From assembly GCA_020161795.1 (NCBI GenBank), contig JAIUOR010000025.1, positions 1-48,442 of the forward strand: a stretch of DNA of 48,442 bases. The letters are read 5' to 3'. Shown here piece after piece: positions 41,202 through 48,442 of this stretch (its first letter is position 1; the number at the start of each line of letters is the position of its first letter). The position numbers and the translations under genes are program-made. The DNA is from Actinomycetota bacterium. Lineage in GTDB: Bacteria; Actinomycetota; Actinomycetes; Propionibacteriales; Propionibacteriaceae. Under the pieces are notes generated by a model. That model saw only the letters and a program-made list of their open reading frames with translations. It searched no databases and was not told the origin of the DNA.

Positions 41202-42674
41202 GTGATCACCGGAGAGTTGAAGAGCAGGATCGACGGCGTCTGGAACGCGTTCTGGTCAGGCGGTATCAGCAACCCGCTGGAGGTGATCGAGCAGATCACG
41301 TACCTGCTGTTCCTGCGTCGGCTCGACGATCTGCAGACCCTGGCGGAGAGCAAGGCTCGGATCGCCGGCACCGGAGTGATCGAGAACCCGGTCTTCCTGC
41401 CCGGCCAGGAACCCCTGCGGTGGAGCCGGTTCAAGAACACCGCGCCCGAGGTGATGTACACCACCGTCGCGGGCCCGGTCTTCGACTATCTGAAGGGGCT
41501 GGGCACCCAGCTCGGGGGGGACGGTTCCACCTACTCCGCGCACATGCGGGACGCACGGTTCACGATTCCCACCGCGGCGCTGCTGAGCAAAGTCGTCGAC
41601 ATGCTCGACGGCATCCCGATGGCCGATCGGGACACCAATGGCGACCTGTACGAGTACCTGCTCAGCAAGATCGCTTCGGCCGGGGTCAACGGTCAGTTCC
41701 GCACCCCGCGGCACATCATCAAGCTGATGGTGGACATGACCGCGCCCCAGCCCGGCGACGAGATCTGCGACCCTGCCTGTGGCACCGCTGGCTTTCTGGT
41801 CGCCGCCAGTGAGTACGTCAGGCAGACCCACGCCGAGGCGTTGCTGGACGCTCGACAGCGCAAGCACTTCCACCGCTCGATGTTCCACGGCTTCGACTTC
41901 GACTCGACCATGTTGCGGATCGGCAGCATGAACATGCTGCTGCACGGCGTCGAATCCCCCGACATCTCCTACCGTGACTCGCTGTCGGAGGACGCCAGCG
42001 CGGACGCCGCCCGCTACACCCTGATCCTGGCCAATCCCCCGTTCGCCGGCTCGCTCGACTACGAGTCCACCGCCAAGGACCTCCAACGCGTGGTCAAGAC
42101 GAAGAAGACCGAACTGTTGTTCGTCGCCCTGTTCTTGAAGCTGCTCAAGGCCGGCGGACGGGCTGCAGTGATCGTGCCCGACGGGGTGCTGTTCGGCTCG
42201 TCCAAGGCCCACAAGGACCTGCGCCGCACCCTGGTCGAGGACCAGAAGCTCGACGCCGTGGTGAAGCTGCCATCGGGTGTGTTCCGCCCCTATGCGGGTG
42301 TGTCGACAGCGATCCTGTTCTTCACAAAGACGGACTCCGGCGGCACCGACCAGGTCTGGTTCTACGACGTCCAGGCGGACGGTTTCTCCCTCGACGACAA
42401 GCGCAACCCCGTCGAGGCCGACGACCTGCCCGACGTGCTCGCCCGCTGGCACAACCTTGCGGACGAAGCCTCCCGGGCAAGGACGGAGCAGTCGTTCCTC
42501 GTGCCCAAGGCCGACATCGTCGCCCAGGGCTACGACCTCTCGCTGAACCGCTATAAGGAGGTCGTCCACGACGAGGTTGAGCACCGGGCTCCGCTGCAGA
42601 TCATCGCCGACATCGAGAAGCTAGAGGACGAAATGGTGCGGGGCCTGGACGAACTCAAGGCGATGCTGTCGTGA
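41202..42674 (+). CDS. hsdM: Type I restriction-modification DNA methyltransferase subunit
   Basis: A 490-residue N6-adenine methyltransferase, the M subunit of a type I system. The N-terminal HsdM domain begins ITGELKSRIDGVWNAFWSGG and contains the ITYLLFLRRLDD helix. The AdoMet motif is DPACGTAGFL (D190) and the catalytic NPPF begins at N278. GTG 41202 gives the family's usual MITGELK start; ATG 41190 is in frame. ORF to the stop overlaps hsdS by four bases. The 256 bp between it and the divergent PIN gene hold no other gene and must contain both promoters. Confidence 0.95.
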   Translation: MITGELKSRIDGVWNAFWSGGISNPLEVIEQITYLLFLRRLDDLQTLAESKARIAGTGVIENPVFLPGQEPLRWSRFKNTAPEVMYTTVAGPVFDYLKGLGTQLGGDGSTYSAHMRDARFTIPTAALLSKVVDMLDGIPMADRDTNGDLYEYLLSKIASAGVNGQFRTPRHIIKLMVDMTAPQPGDEICDPACGTAGFLVAASEYVRQTHAEALLDARQRKHFHRSMFHGFDFDSTMLRIGSMNMLLHGVESPDISYRDSLSEDASADAARYTLILANPPFAGSLDYESTAKDLQRVVKTKKTELLFVALFLKLLKAGGRAAVIVPDGVLFGSSKAHKDLRRTLVEDQKLDAVVKLPSGVFRPYAGVSTAILFFTKTDSGGTDQVWFYDVQADGFSLDDKRNPVEADDLPDVLARWHNLADEASRARTEQSFLVPKADIVAQGYDLSLNRYKEVVHDEVEHRAPLQIIADIEKLEDEMVRGLDELKAMLS

Positions 42675-43816
42675 GGGTGGTTGCACTTGGCGACGTTGCG
42701 ACGATCGAAAGGCAGGGCGTTGACCCTGATGCCTTGCCGCCGCACACTGCCTATCTCGGTCTGGAGCACATTGAACGAGGCGGGCGCATCTTGGGTGCCA
42801 GCACAGTTGCCGAAGCTGAGCTCGCGAGCACCAAATTCCGTTTCTCCGCCGAGCACGTTCTCTTTGGGAAGCTGCGCCCGAACCTCGGCAAAATCAGCCG
42901 CCCAGACTTTGACGGGGTGTGCAGCACGGACATCCTGCCTATTCGACCGGGCCGCGATCTCGACCGAGGCTACCTTGCGCACTACCTCTCCCAGCCGAGC
43001 ATGGTGGCCTTCGCAGCATCACGAACCTCAGGCGCGAATCTGCCTCGTCTGAGCCCCGCCGTGCTGGCACAGACCCCGATTCCACTCCCACCCCTGCCCG
43101 AGCAGCGCCGCATCGCAGCGATCCTCGACCACGCCGACGCGCTGCGCGCCAAGCGCCGCGAAGTCCTCGCCCACTTCGACGGCCTCACCCAGTCGATCTT
43201 CCACGACATGTTCAGCCACGCGTCGTCCGCGGCTGCAGTTGAGGACGTCGCCACCCAGATTCGAACGGGCCCGTTCGGAAGCCAGCTATTGCATAGCGAG
43301 TTCGTCGATGAGGGCATCGCCGTTCTCGGTCTCGACAATGTCGTCGGCAACGAGTTCCGCTGGGCCGAGCGACGCTTCATCACGCCAGCGAAGTACGAGC
43401 CGCTGAAGCGCTATACGGTTCGTCCCGGTGACGTTCTGATCAGCATCATGGGCACGACCGGCCGTTGCGTCGTCGTCCCGGAAGACATCCCAACCGCCAT
43501 CAACACCAAGCACATCTGCGCGGTCAGCGTAGATGGCGCGCGCCTTGACCCGGCGTTCTTGCGCGCAGCCTTCCTTTGGCACCCCGAGGCACGCGAGCAT
43601 CTCCGGAGTCAGACCAAGGGATCGATCATGGCTGGTTTGAACATGGGGATCATCAAGGCGATGCCCGTCCCCGTGCCACCCATCGACCGCCAAAGAGAGT
43701 TCGCGGAGCGCGCGCGTCGGGTCGCTGTCGCTCGCACGTCCGCTACCACAGCACTTGCCGCCGAAGACGAGCTCTTCGCATCTCTGCAAGCCCGCGCGTT
43801 CGATGGGAGGCTGTGA
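42671..43816 (+). CDS. hsdS: Type I restriction-modification specificity subunit
   Basis: A 381-residue DNA-recognition subunit with two target-recognition domains. TRD1 spans about 1-140, followed by the conserved spacer IPLPPLPEQRRIAAILDHADALRAKRREVL (quoted as PLPEQRRIAAILD). TRD2 spans about 185-335 and ends in a second, degenerate spacer (VPVPPIDRQREFAERARRV). The start is GTG overlapping hsdM as GTGA. Its second half shows more A/T-rich codons than hsdM, as expected for fast-exchanging TRDs. Target sequence cannot be read. Confidence 0.92.
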   Translation: MRVVALGDVATIERQGVDPDALPPHTAYLGLEHIERGGRILGASTVAEAELASTKFRFSAEHVLFGKLRPNLGKISRPDFDGVCSTDILPIRPGRDLDRGYLAHYLSQPSMVAFAASRTSGANLPRLSPAVLAQTPIPLPPLPEQRRIAAILDHADALRAKRREVLAHFDGLTQSIFHDMFSHASSAAAVEDVATQIRTGPFGSQLLHSEFVDEGIAVLGLDNVVGNEFRWAERRFITPAKYEPLKRYTVRPGDVLISIMGTTGRCVVVPEDIPTAINTKHICAVSVDGARLDPAFLRAAFLWHPEAREHLRSQTKGSIMAGLNMGIIKAMPVPVPPIDRQREFAERARRVAVARTSATTALAAEDELFASLQARAFDGRL

Positions 43817-43819
43817 TCC

Positions 43820-44881
43820 ATGCCGGTCGAGATGAGAATGTGGCGTATCGACGGTGCCGAACCGCGTGCACTCACCGCCTCCGCGTTGCCGGCGGAAAAG
43901 GATCTCCACGAGTTCCTGAAGCGCGACCCGTCGCTGCTGGGCGAACGGTTGTTGGTGATCGGCAGTGAGGTGATCACTCCGTTCGGGCCACGACTCGACC
44001 TGCTCGCGATCGACGCCGAAGGCAGCCTGCACCTGCTGGAGCTCAAGCGCGACAAGACCCCGCGGGAGGTCGTGGCCCAGGTGCTCGACTACGGCTCGTG
44101 GGTGTCGACACTGTCCCGCGAGGACGTCATCGATATCGCCAACCGGCACCTCTCCCAGCCGTTCGAGGCGGCCTTCGAGGACGTCTTCGGCGGAGCGCCC
44201 CCCGATGAGCTGAACCACGACCTCCACCTGACCGTCGTCGCTGCGGAACTCGACGCGAGTTCGGAGCGGATCGTCAACTACCTTCGCACCTTCGGCGTGC
44301 CGGTCAACGCGGTGTTCTTCTCCTATCTCGAGGACGAGGGGCGCCGGTACCTGGCCCGATCGTGGCTGGCCGCCGACGAGGAGGAGCCGTCGGGGGGCGG
44401 CAAGCCAGGCAAGCGGGCGGCCTGGAACGGCCGAGATTGGTACGTCTCCTTCGGTGGCGGCCGGCCGTGGGAGGACGCCCGGCGGTTCAGCTTCGTCTCC
44501 GCCGGTGGTGGCAAGTTCTACTCCCAGACCATCCGGTCGCTGCCCGAGGGTGCCCGAGTATGGGTCAACGTTCCGGGCAGTGGCTACGTGGCGGTGGGGA
44601 CGACGCTCGCGCCGGCGTCTCGCTTCGACGAAGCCACGGTGCGACTCGACGGAAGCTGGTGTCGGCTGGCCGAGCAGCAGCTCAGCGGGAACTACCAGCA
44701 TCGTGGAGACGGCGACGACGATGCCGAATGGGTGGTCCCGGTGGAATGGGCGAGGTCTGCTCCGGAGAGTCAAGCGTTCTGGCAGAAGGGCATGTTCGCC
44801 AGTCAGCACAGTGCCTGCAAACTCCGCCAGGAGTTCACGCTGAGCTTGCTCGAGGATCACTTTGGCGTGAGCAGCGAGTGA
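43820..44881 (+). CDS. PD-(D/E)XK nuclease (DUF91/NucS-like) with C-terminal PUA-like domain
   Basis: A 353-residue protein inside the type I operon, three bases after hsdS and four before hsdR. The N-terminal half has a PD-(D/E)XK core: RLDLLAI (D60) and HLLELKRD (E74, K76) with an upstream LHEFLKRDPSLL helix, as in the NucS nuclease family. The C-terminal half (about 203-320) reads WYVSFGGG..WEDARRFSFVSAGGGKFY..RVWVNVPGSGYVAVGTT, a pattern I associate with PUA/EVE-like domains. It is not a standard type I subunit and may add a second cleavage or sensing activity. Confidence 0.75.
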   Translation: MPVEMRMWRIDGAEPRALTASALPAEKDLHEFLKRDPSLLGERLLVIGSEVITPFGPRLDLLAIDAEGSLHLLELKRDKTPREVVAQVLDYGSWVSTLSREDVIDIANRHLSQPFEAAFEDVFGGAPPDELNHDLHLTVVAAELDASSERIVNYLRTFGVPVNAVFFSYLEDEGRRYLARSWLAADEEEPSGGGKPGKRAAWNGRDWYVSFGGGRPWEDARRFSFVSAGGGKFYSQTIRSLPEGARVWVNVPGSGYVAVGTTLAPASRFDEATVRLDGSWCRLAEQQLSGNYQHRGDGDDDAEWVVPVEWARSAPESQAFWQKGMFASQHSACKLRQEFTLSLLEDHFGVSSE

Positions 44882-44885
44882 TCCA

Positions 44886-47800
44886 ATGGCCAACTTCGAC
44901 TTTGTCCGACAGACGCTTCCGGCGCTGCACGCCGACTGCGTCCGAGCGGAGTCGTATCTGACCTCCGACCCACGCGCGGCCTGCTTCTACGCCCGCCGCG
45001 TGGTCGAGGGGGTGGTGAGCTACCTCTACGACGTGCTGGCTCTGCCCCTCCCGTACCGCGACGATCTGGCCGCGAAGGTCAGCGATGCGGGCTTCCAGGC
45101 AAGGGTTCCGCACGGGATCACCGCCAAGCTGACCACGATCCGCAAGGTCTCCAACACCGCCGTGCATGACGGTCGACTGATCCGTCCCGACGTGGCGGTG
45201 GCTGTGCTCCGAGAACTGTTCAACGTGGTGCTCTGGACGTCCTACCACCACTCGCCACACCCGGAGGTCGTGCCGCTGCAGGCCACGTTCGACCCCGAGC
45301 TTGCCGCCAGGGCAGCGCCGTTGTCCCGCGCTGAGGTCGCCCGGCTCGCCCAACAGTTCCATGCACAGGACGAGGCGCACGCCCGCGAACTCGCCGCCCG
45401 TGACGAGCAGCTCGCCGCCCGCGACGCCGAATTGGCCCAGTTGCGCGCGCAGATCGCGGCGGCGCAGGCGTCCCTGGCCCCCGACACCCGCGACTACGAC
45501 GAGGCGGGGGCGCGGGAGTTCATCGACCTGCTCCTGCACGAGGCCGGCTGGCCACTCGACGCAGCACGCGACCGCGAATACCCGGTCACCGGAATGCCGA
45601 ACGCCGAAGGGCAGGGCTACGCCGATTACGTGCTGTGGGGTGCCGACGCTCTGCCGCTGGCCGTTGTGGAAGCCAAACGCACAGCGAAGTCTCCCGAGGT
45701 AGGTCAGCAGCAGGCCAAGCTGTACGCCGACTGCCTGGAGTACGAGTTCGGACGCCGGCCGGTGATCTTCTACAGCAATGGCTACACACACCGGATCTGG
45801 GACGACGCAGGCGGCTATCCTCCCCGGGAGATCCAGGGCTTCTACACCGCCGACGAACTGGAACTGCTGATCCAGCGACGCACGACCCGGACGCCACTCG
45901 CTGCGGCTGCCGTCAACACCGAGATCGCGGGGCGTCCCTATCAGGTGCGCGCAATCAAGGCCGTCGCCGACGCGTTCGACCGTCGCCAGCGCGCCGCCCT
46001 GCTGGCGATGGCGACCGGCTCGGGCAAGACCCGCACCACCATCGCGCTGGTCGACCTGCTGCAGAGAGCGAACTGGGCCAAGCGCGTCCTGTTCCTCGCC
46101 GACCGCACGGCGCTAGTTCGGCAGGCGGCTAACGCGTTCAAGGATCAACTGCCGGGCTCGACCACGGTCAATCTGGTCGAGGAGAAGGCCACCGACGGCC
46201 GCGTGTACGTGTCGACCTATCCGACGATGATGAACCTGATCGACGACGTCGACGGCGGCGTCCGCCGGTTCGGGCCCGGCCACTTCGACCTGATCGTGAT
46301 CGACGAGGCCCACCGCAGCGTGTACGCCAAATACGGCGCGATCTTCGACTACTTCGACGCGCTGCTGGTCGGCCTGACCGCCACCCCGAAGGACGAGGTC
46401 GACCACAACACCTACCGGCTGTTCCACCTCGAGGACGGTGTCCCGACCGACGCCTACACCCTCGACGAGGCGGTCGAGCAGGGCTACCTGGTGCCGCCGA
46501 AGGGGCTCAGCGTCGGCACCCGGTTCTTGCGCTCCGGGATCGCCTACGACGACCTCAGCGAGGCCGAGAAGGACGAGTGGGACGCCCTCGACTGGGGCGA
46601 GGACGGCCCGCCGGATGAGGTCGGCGCCGAGGAGCTGAACCGGTTCCTGTTCAATGAGGACACCGTCGAGAAGGTGCTGGCGACCCTGATGATCGAGGGC
46701 CGGCGGGTCGCGGGCGGGGACCGGCTGGGGAAGACGATCATCTTCGCCAAGAACCAGCGGCACGCCGAGTTCATCCAGCAGCGGTTCGACCTGGCCTTCC
46801 CTGAGTTCGCCGGCGCGTTCGCCCGCGTGGTCACCCACGCCAGCCCGTACGCCCAGTCGCTGATCGACGCCTTCTCGATCAAGCACTCCGCGCCGCACAT
46901 CGCGATCAGCGTCGACATGCTCGACACGGGCATCGACGTGCCCGAAGTCGTCAATCTTGTGTTCTTCAAAGCCGTGCGCTCCAAGACGAAGTTCTGGCAG
47001 ATGATCGGACGGGGGACCCGGCTTTGCCCTGATCTCTACGGCCCTGGCCATGACAAGACCGACTTCCTCGTCCTCGACTTCTGCGGCAACCTTGAGTACT
47101 TCGGTCAGAACCTCCCAGGGGCAGAGACACAGCTCACCAAACCGCTCTCGCAGCGCCTGTTCGAGGCGAGGCTCGGGCTGATCCTCGCCCTCGGCGACGC
47201 CGAGCCGGAACTGCGCCGGGCCACCGCCGCGACGCTTCACGAGATCGTCAACGGGATGAACCTCGACAACTTCGTGGTGCGTCCGCACCGCGCGACCGTG
47301 GAGCGCTTCCGCATCCCCGAGGCATGGGCGTCGCTGTCGCCATCCGACTCCGAGGCACTGCTGGGGCTGTCCGCACTCCCGTCGTCCGTCCGCGATGACG
47401 ACGAGGACGCCAAACGCTTCGACCTGCTCGTCCTGCACCGGCAACTGGCCCAACTCGACGGTGACGCGCTCCTGGCCGAACGGCTGCGCGAAGCCGTACA
47501 GGGCATCGCAGGGGCCCTGCTGGGACGGACCGCCATTCCGAGCGTCGCGGCGCAGGCCGTGCTGCTGGAAGTGGTGGCTGGCGACGAGTGGTGGGTCGAC
47601 GTCACCATCCCGATGCTCGAGGAAGCGCGCCGCAAGCTGCGAGGCCTGGTTCGCTTCATCGAGAGGACCCGGCGCAACCCCGTGTACACCGACTTCGCGG
47701 ACACCCTCGGCGACAGCGTGGAGGTCGACCTGCCTGGGGTCACCCCCGGCACCAACTTCGAGCGCTTCCGCGCCAAGGCGGAGGCGTACCTGCGCGAGCA

Positions 47801-48233
47801 CCTGGACAACCTCGCCCTGCAGCGGCTGCGTCGCAACAAGCAACTCACCCCCGACGATCTCGCTGAACTGGAGGGGCTGCTGGTTGCCTCCGGCGGACAA
47901 CAGGCCGACCTCGCCTGGGCCAACACCAAGACCGGCGGGCTCGGCATCTTCGTTCGTGGCTTGGTTGGCCTGGATCGAGCGGCCGTTACCGAGGCCTTCG
48001 AGGGTTACCTCGATCGCACCCGGTTCACCGCTGATCAGGTTCGTTTCGTGAACCTGATCGTCGACGAGCTGACCCGCAACGGCGTGATGGAACCGCAGCG
48101 GCTGTTCGAGTCCCCGTACACCGACCACGCGCCGACGGGCCCCGACTACGTGTTTCCGGAGGCCGAGGTGACGGTGATCGTGGACACTCTGCGCAGCATC
48201 AGGAAGCACGCGATTCCTGGGGAAGTCGCGTAG
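44886..48233 (+). CDS. hsdR: Type I restriction endonuclease/translocase subunit
   Basis: A 1115-residue R subunit. An N-terminal DUF4145-type helical domain (residues 1-130) and a coiled coil (about 145-205, LAARDEQLAARDAELAQL) precede the nuclease domain, with DYVLWG and VVEAKRT (E262, K264). The SF2 helicase motor has Walker A MATGSGKTRT (K381), DEAH box IDEAHRS (D473), GLTATP, and the late motifs DTGIDVPEVVN and QMIGRGTR. The C-terminal domain is of EcoEI type. It would translocate and cut unmodified DNA with HsdM and HsdS. It appears full length, with an IS-like end touching its stop codon. Confidence 0.94.
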   Translation: MANFDFVRQTLPALHADCVRAESYLTSDPRAACFYARRVVEGVVSYLYDVLALPLPYRDDLAAKVSDAGFQARVPHGITAKLTTIRKVSNTAVHDGRLIRPDVAVAVLRELFNVVLWTSYHHSPHPEVVPLQATFDPELAARAAPLSRAEVARLAQQFHAQDEAHARELAARDEQLAARDAELAQLRAQIAAAQASLAPDTRDYDEAGAREFIDLLLHEAGWPLDAARDREYPVTGMPNAEGQGYADYVLWGADALPLAVVEAKRTAKSPEVGQQQAKLYADCLEYEFGRRPVIFYSNGYTHRIWDDAGGYPPREIQGFYTADELELLIQRRTTRTPLAAAAVNTEIAGRPYQVRAIKAVADAFDRRQRAALLAMATGSGKTRTTIALVDLLQRANWAKRVLFLADRTALVRQAANAFKDQLPGSTTVNLVEEKATDGRVYVSTYPTMMNLIDDVDGGVRRFGPGHFDLIVIDEAHRSVYAKYGAIFDYFDALLVGLTATPKDEVDHNTYRLFHLEDGVPTDAYTLDEAVEQGYLVPPKGLSVGTRFLRSGIAYDDLSEAEKDEWDALDWGEDGPPDEVGAEELNRFLFNEDTVEKVLATLMIEGRRVAGGDRLGKTIIFAKNQRHAEFIQQRFDLAFPEFAGAFARVVTHASPYAQSLIDAFSIKHSAPHIAISVDMLDTGIDVPEVVNLVFFKAVRSKTKFWQMIGRGTRLCPDLYGPGHDKTDFLVLDFCGNLEYFGQNLPGAETQLTKPLSQRLFEARLGLILALGDAEPELRRATAATLHEIVNGMNLDNFVVRPHRATVERFRIPEAWASLSPSDSEALLGLSALPSSVRDDDEDAKRFDLLVLHRQLAQLDGDALLAERLREAVQGIAGALLGRTAIPSVAAQAVLLEVVAGDEWWVDVTIPMLEEARRKLRGLVRFIERTRRNPVYTDFADTLGDSVEVDLPGVTPGTNFERFRAKAEAYLREHLDNLALQRLRRNKQLTPDDLAELEGLLVASGGQQADLAWANTKTGGLGIFVRGLVGLDRAAVTEAFEGYLDRTRFTADQVRFVNLIVDELTRNGVMEPQRLFESPYTDHAPTGPDYVFPEAEVTVIVDTLRSIRKHAIPGEVA

Positions 48234-48263
48234 GCCCCTTCCGATTTGCACCGGGTGTGACCG
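48234..48263 (-). repeat. Probable terminal inverted repeat of a second IS
   Basis: Directly after the hsdR stop, GGCCCCTTCCGATTTG and then GGGTGT recall the ISL3 terminal repeats at 3-27 and 1413-1437 (11 identical bases CTTCCGATTTG, then a shared GGGTGT). The other end would lie beyond the window. Confidence 0.45.
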
Positions 48264-48321
48264 ACATTGGCTTGCCGTTCCTGGGGGCTCTGGTGGTGGC
48301 TTGCCCGGTGGTGATGGGGGT

Positions 48322-48442
48322 TCAGGCGGTCAGGGTCGGGAGGGGGATGATTCGGGTGCCGCTTCTGGTGGTGTGGCCCTGGGTGGTGGCGGTGAGGATG
48401 GCGAGGAAGCGTGGACGGCCGACCTGGCTGAGGTCGAGCCGG
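48322..48442 (-). CDS. C-terminal fragment of an unidentified protein, cut by the window edge
   Basis: On the minus strand 39 residues are open to the edge: LDLSQVGRPRFLAILTATTQ, then GHTTRSGTRIIPLPTLTA, ending at TGA 48324-48322. Third-position GC is high, which supports a real frame. It lies just inside the IS-like end at 48234, so a transposase or passenger protein is possible, but it does not resemble the ISL3 transposase C-terminus. The 88 bases between hsdR and this frame hold only the IS-like end. Confidence 0.35.
   Translation of the reverse strand, partial: RLDLSQVGRPRFLAILTATTQGHTTRSGTRIIPLPTLTA

Noticed and set aside
39735-41464. Start of the PIN-GNAT-PUA protein at the far upstream end of its frame
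   Set aside because: Codons 41464 to 40946 cover the divergent promoter and the first part of hsdM, with no domain; the PIN motif begins exactly at ATG 40945.
46113-48251. 712-codon minus-strand frame opposite hsdR
   Set aside because: Antisense shadow of a gene with all helicase motifs on the plus strand.

Overview
The window is high-GC actinobacterial DNA. Supporting evidence: a WhiB regulator, DprE1/DprE2, a GlnE adenylyltransferase beside type I glutamine synthetase with a GlnR-type operator, an SCP-like protein of actinobacterial type, a Holin-X membrane protein, and a PBP-metallophosphatase-nth-RidA-WhiB block that resembles, from memory, the M. tuberculosis Rv3672c-Rv3683 neighbourhood. 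Codon use and the mixed ATG/GTG/TTG starts fit a non-mycobacterial actinobacterium, perhaps a Propionibacteriaceae relative; that placement is inference only.

Layout. (1) 1-3140 is one end of an integrated element. A complete ISL3-family insertion sequence has cut a GmrSD/DUF1524 restriction gene, leaving its C-terminus. A tyrosine recombinase follows, and the 3' end of tRNA-Lys(TTT) is the likely attachment site. (2) 3.2-6.6 kb holds a membrane-anchored protein resembling the GroEL apical domain, a zincin-type metallopeptidase, a secreted four-SH3b peptidoglycan peptidase, and tRNA-Glu, tRNA-Asp and tRNA-Phe. (3) 6.66-13.1 kb is an oligopeptide ABC importer operon on the minus strand (SBP lipoprotein, hairpins, two permeases, double ATPase). 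(4) 13.3-26.4 kb is a core metabolic block: RDD protein, GlnR-boxed glnA, a short accessory patch flanked by two 65-bp repeats, pabC, a PhnP-like MBL hydrolase, dprE1-dprE2, a TetR regulator with two palindromic operators facing a small membrane-protein pair, glnE and an SCP-like protein. (5) 26.6-31.6 kb is a MacAB-like efflux operon with two adaptor proteins, one carrying an unusual Pro/Glu/Thr repeat. (6) 31.65-38.7 kb holds Holin-X, a tightly overlapping nudix-thioredoxin-nth-RidA-DUF4177 operon, WhiB, a bifunctional PBP with PASTA domain and a metallophosphoesterase. (7) From tRNA-Pro(CGG) at 38.8 kb to the right edge is a defence-type island. It has an ASCH protein overlapping a PIN-GNAT-PUA fusion, divergent from a type I restriction-modification operon (hsdM-hsdS-nuclease-hsdR). 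A probable second IS end directly abuts the hsdR stop codon.

How the genes work together. glnA and glnE form one nitrogen-control circuit: transcriptional through a putative GlnR operator, post-translational through adenylylation of a C-terminal Tyr. The ABC operon couples a lipoprotein receptor to its permeases, with hairpins likely tuning stoichiometry. The PBP, the metallophosphoesterase and the SH3b peptidase act in the cell envelope. The most unusual parts are the PIN-GNAT-PUA/ASCH pair with the nuclease-PUA-like protein inside the type I RM operon, and the orphan membrane-tethered GroEL-apical-like protein. All functional statements come from reading motifs; no database search was run.
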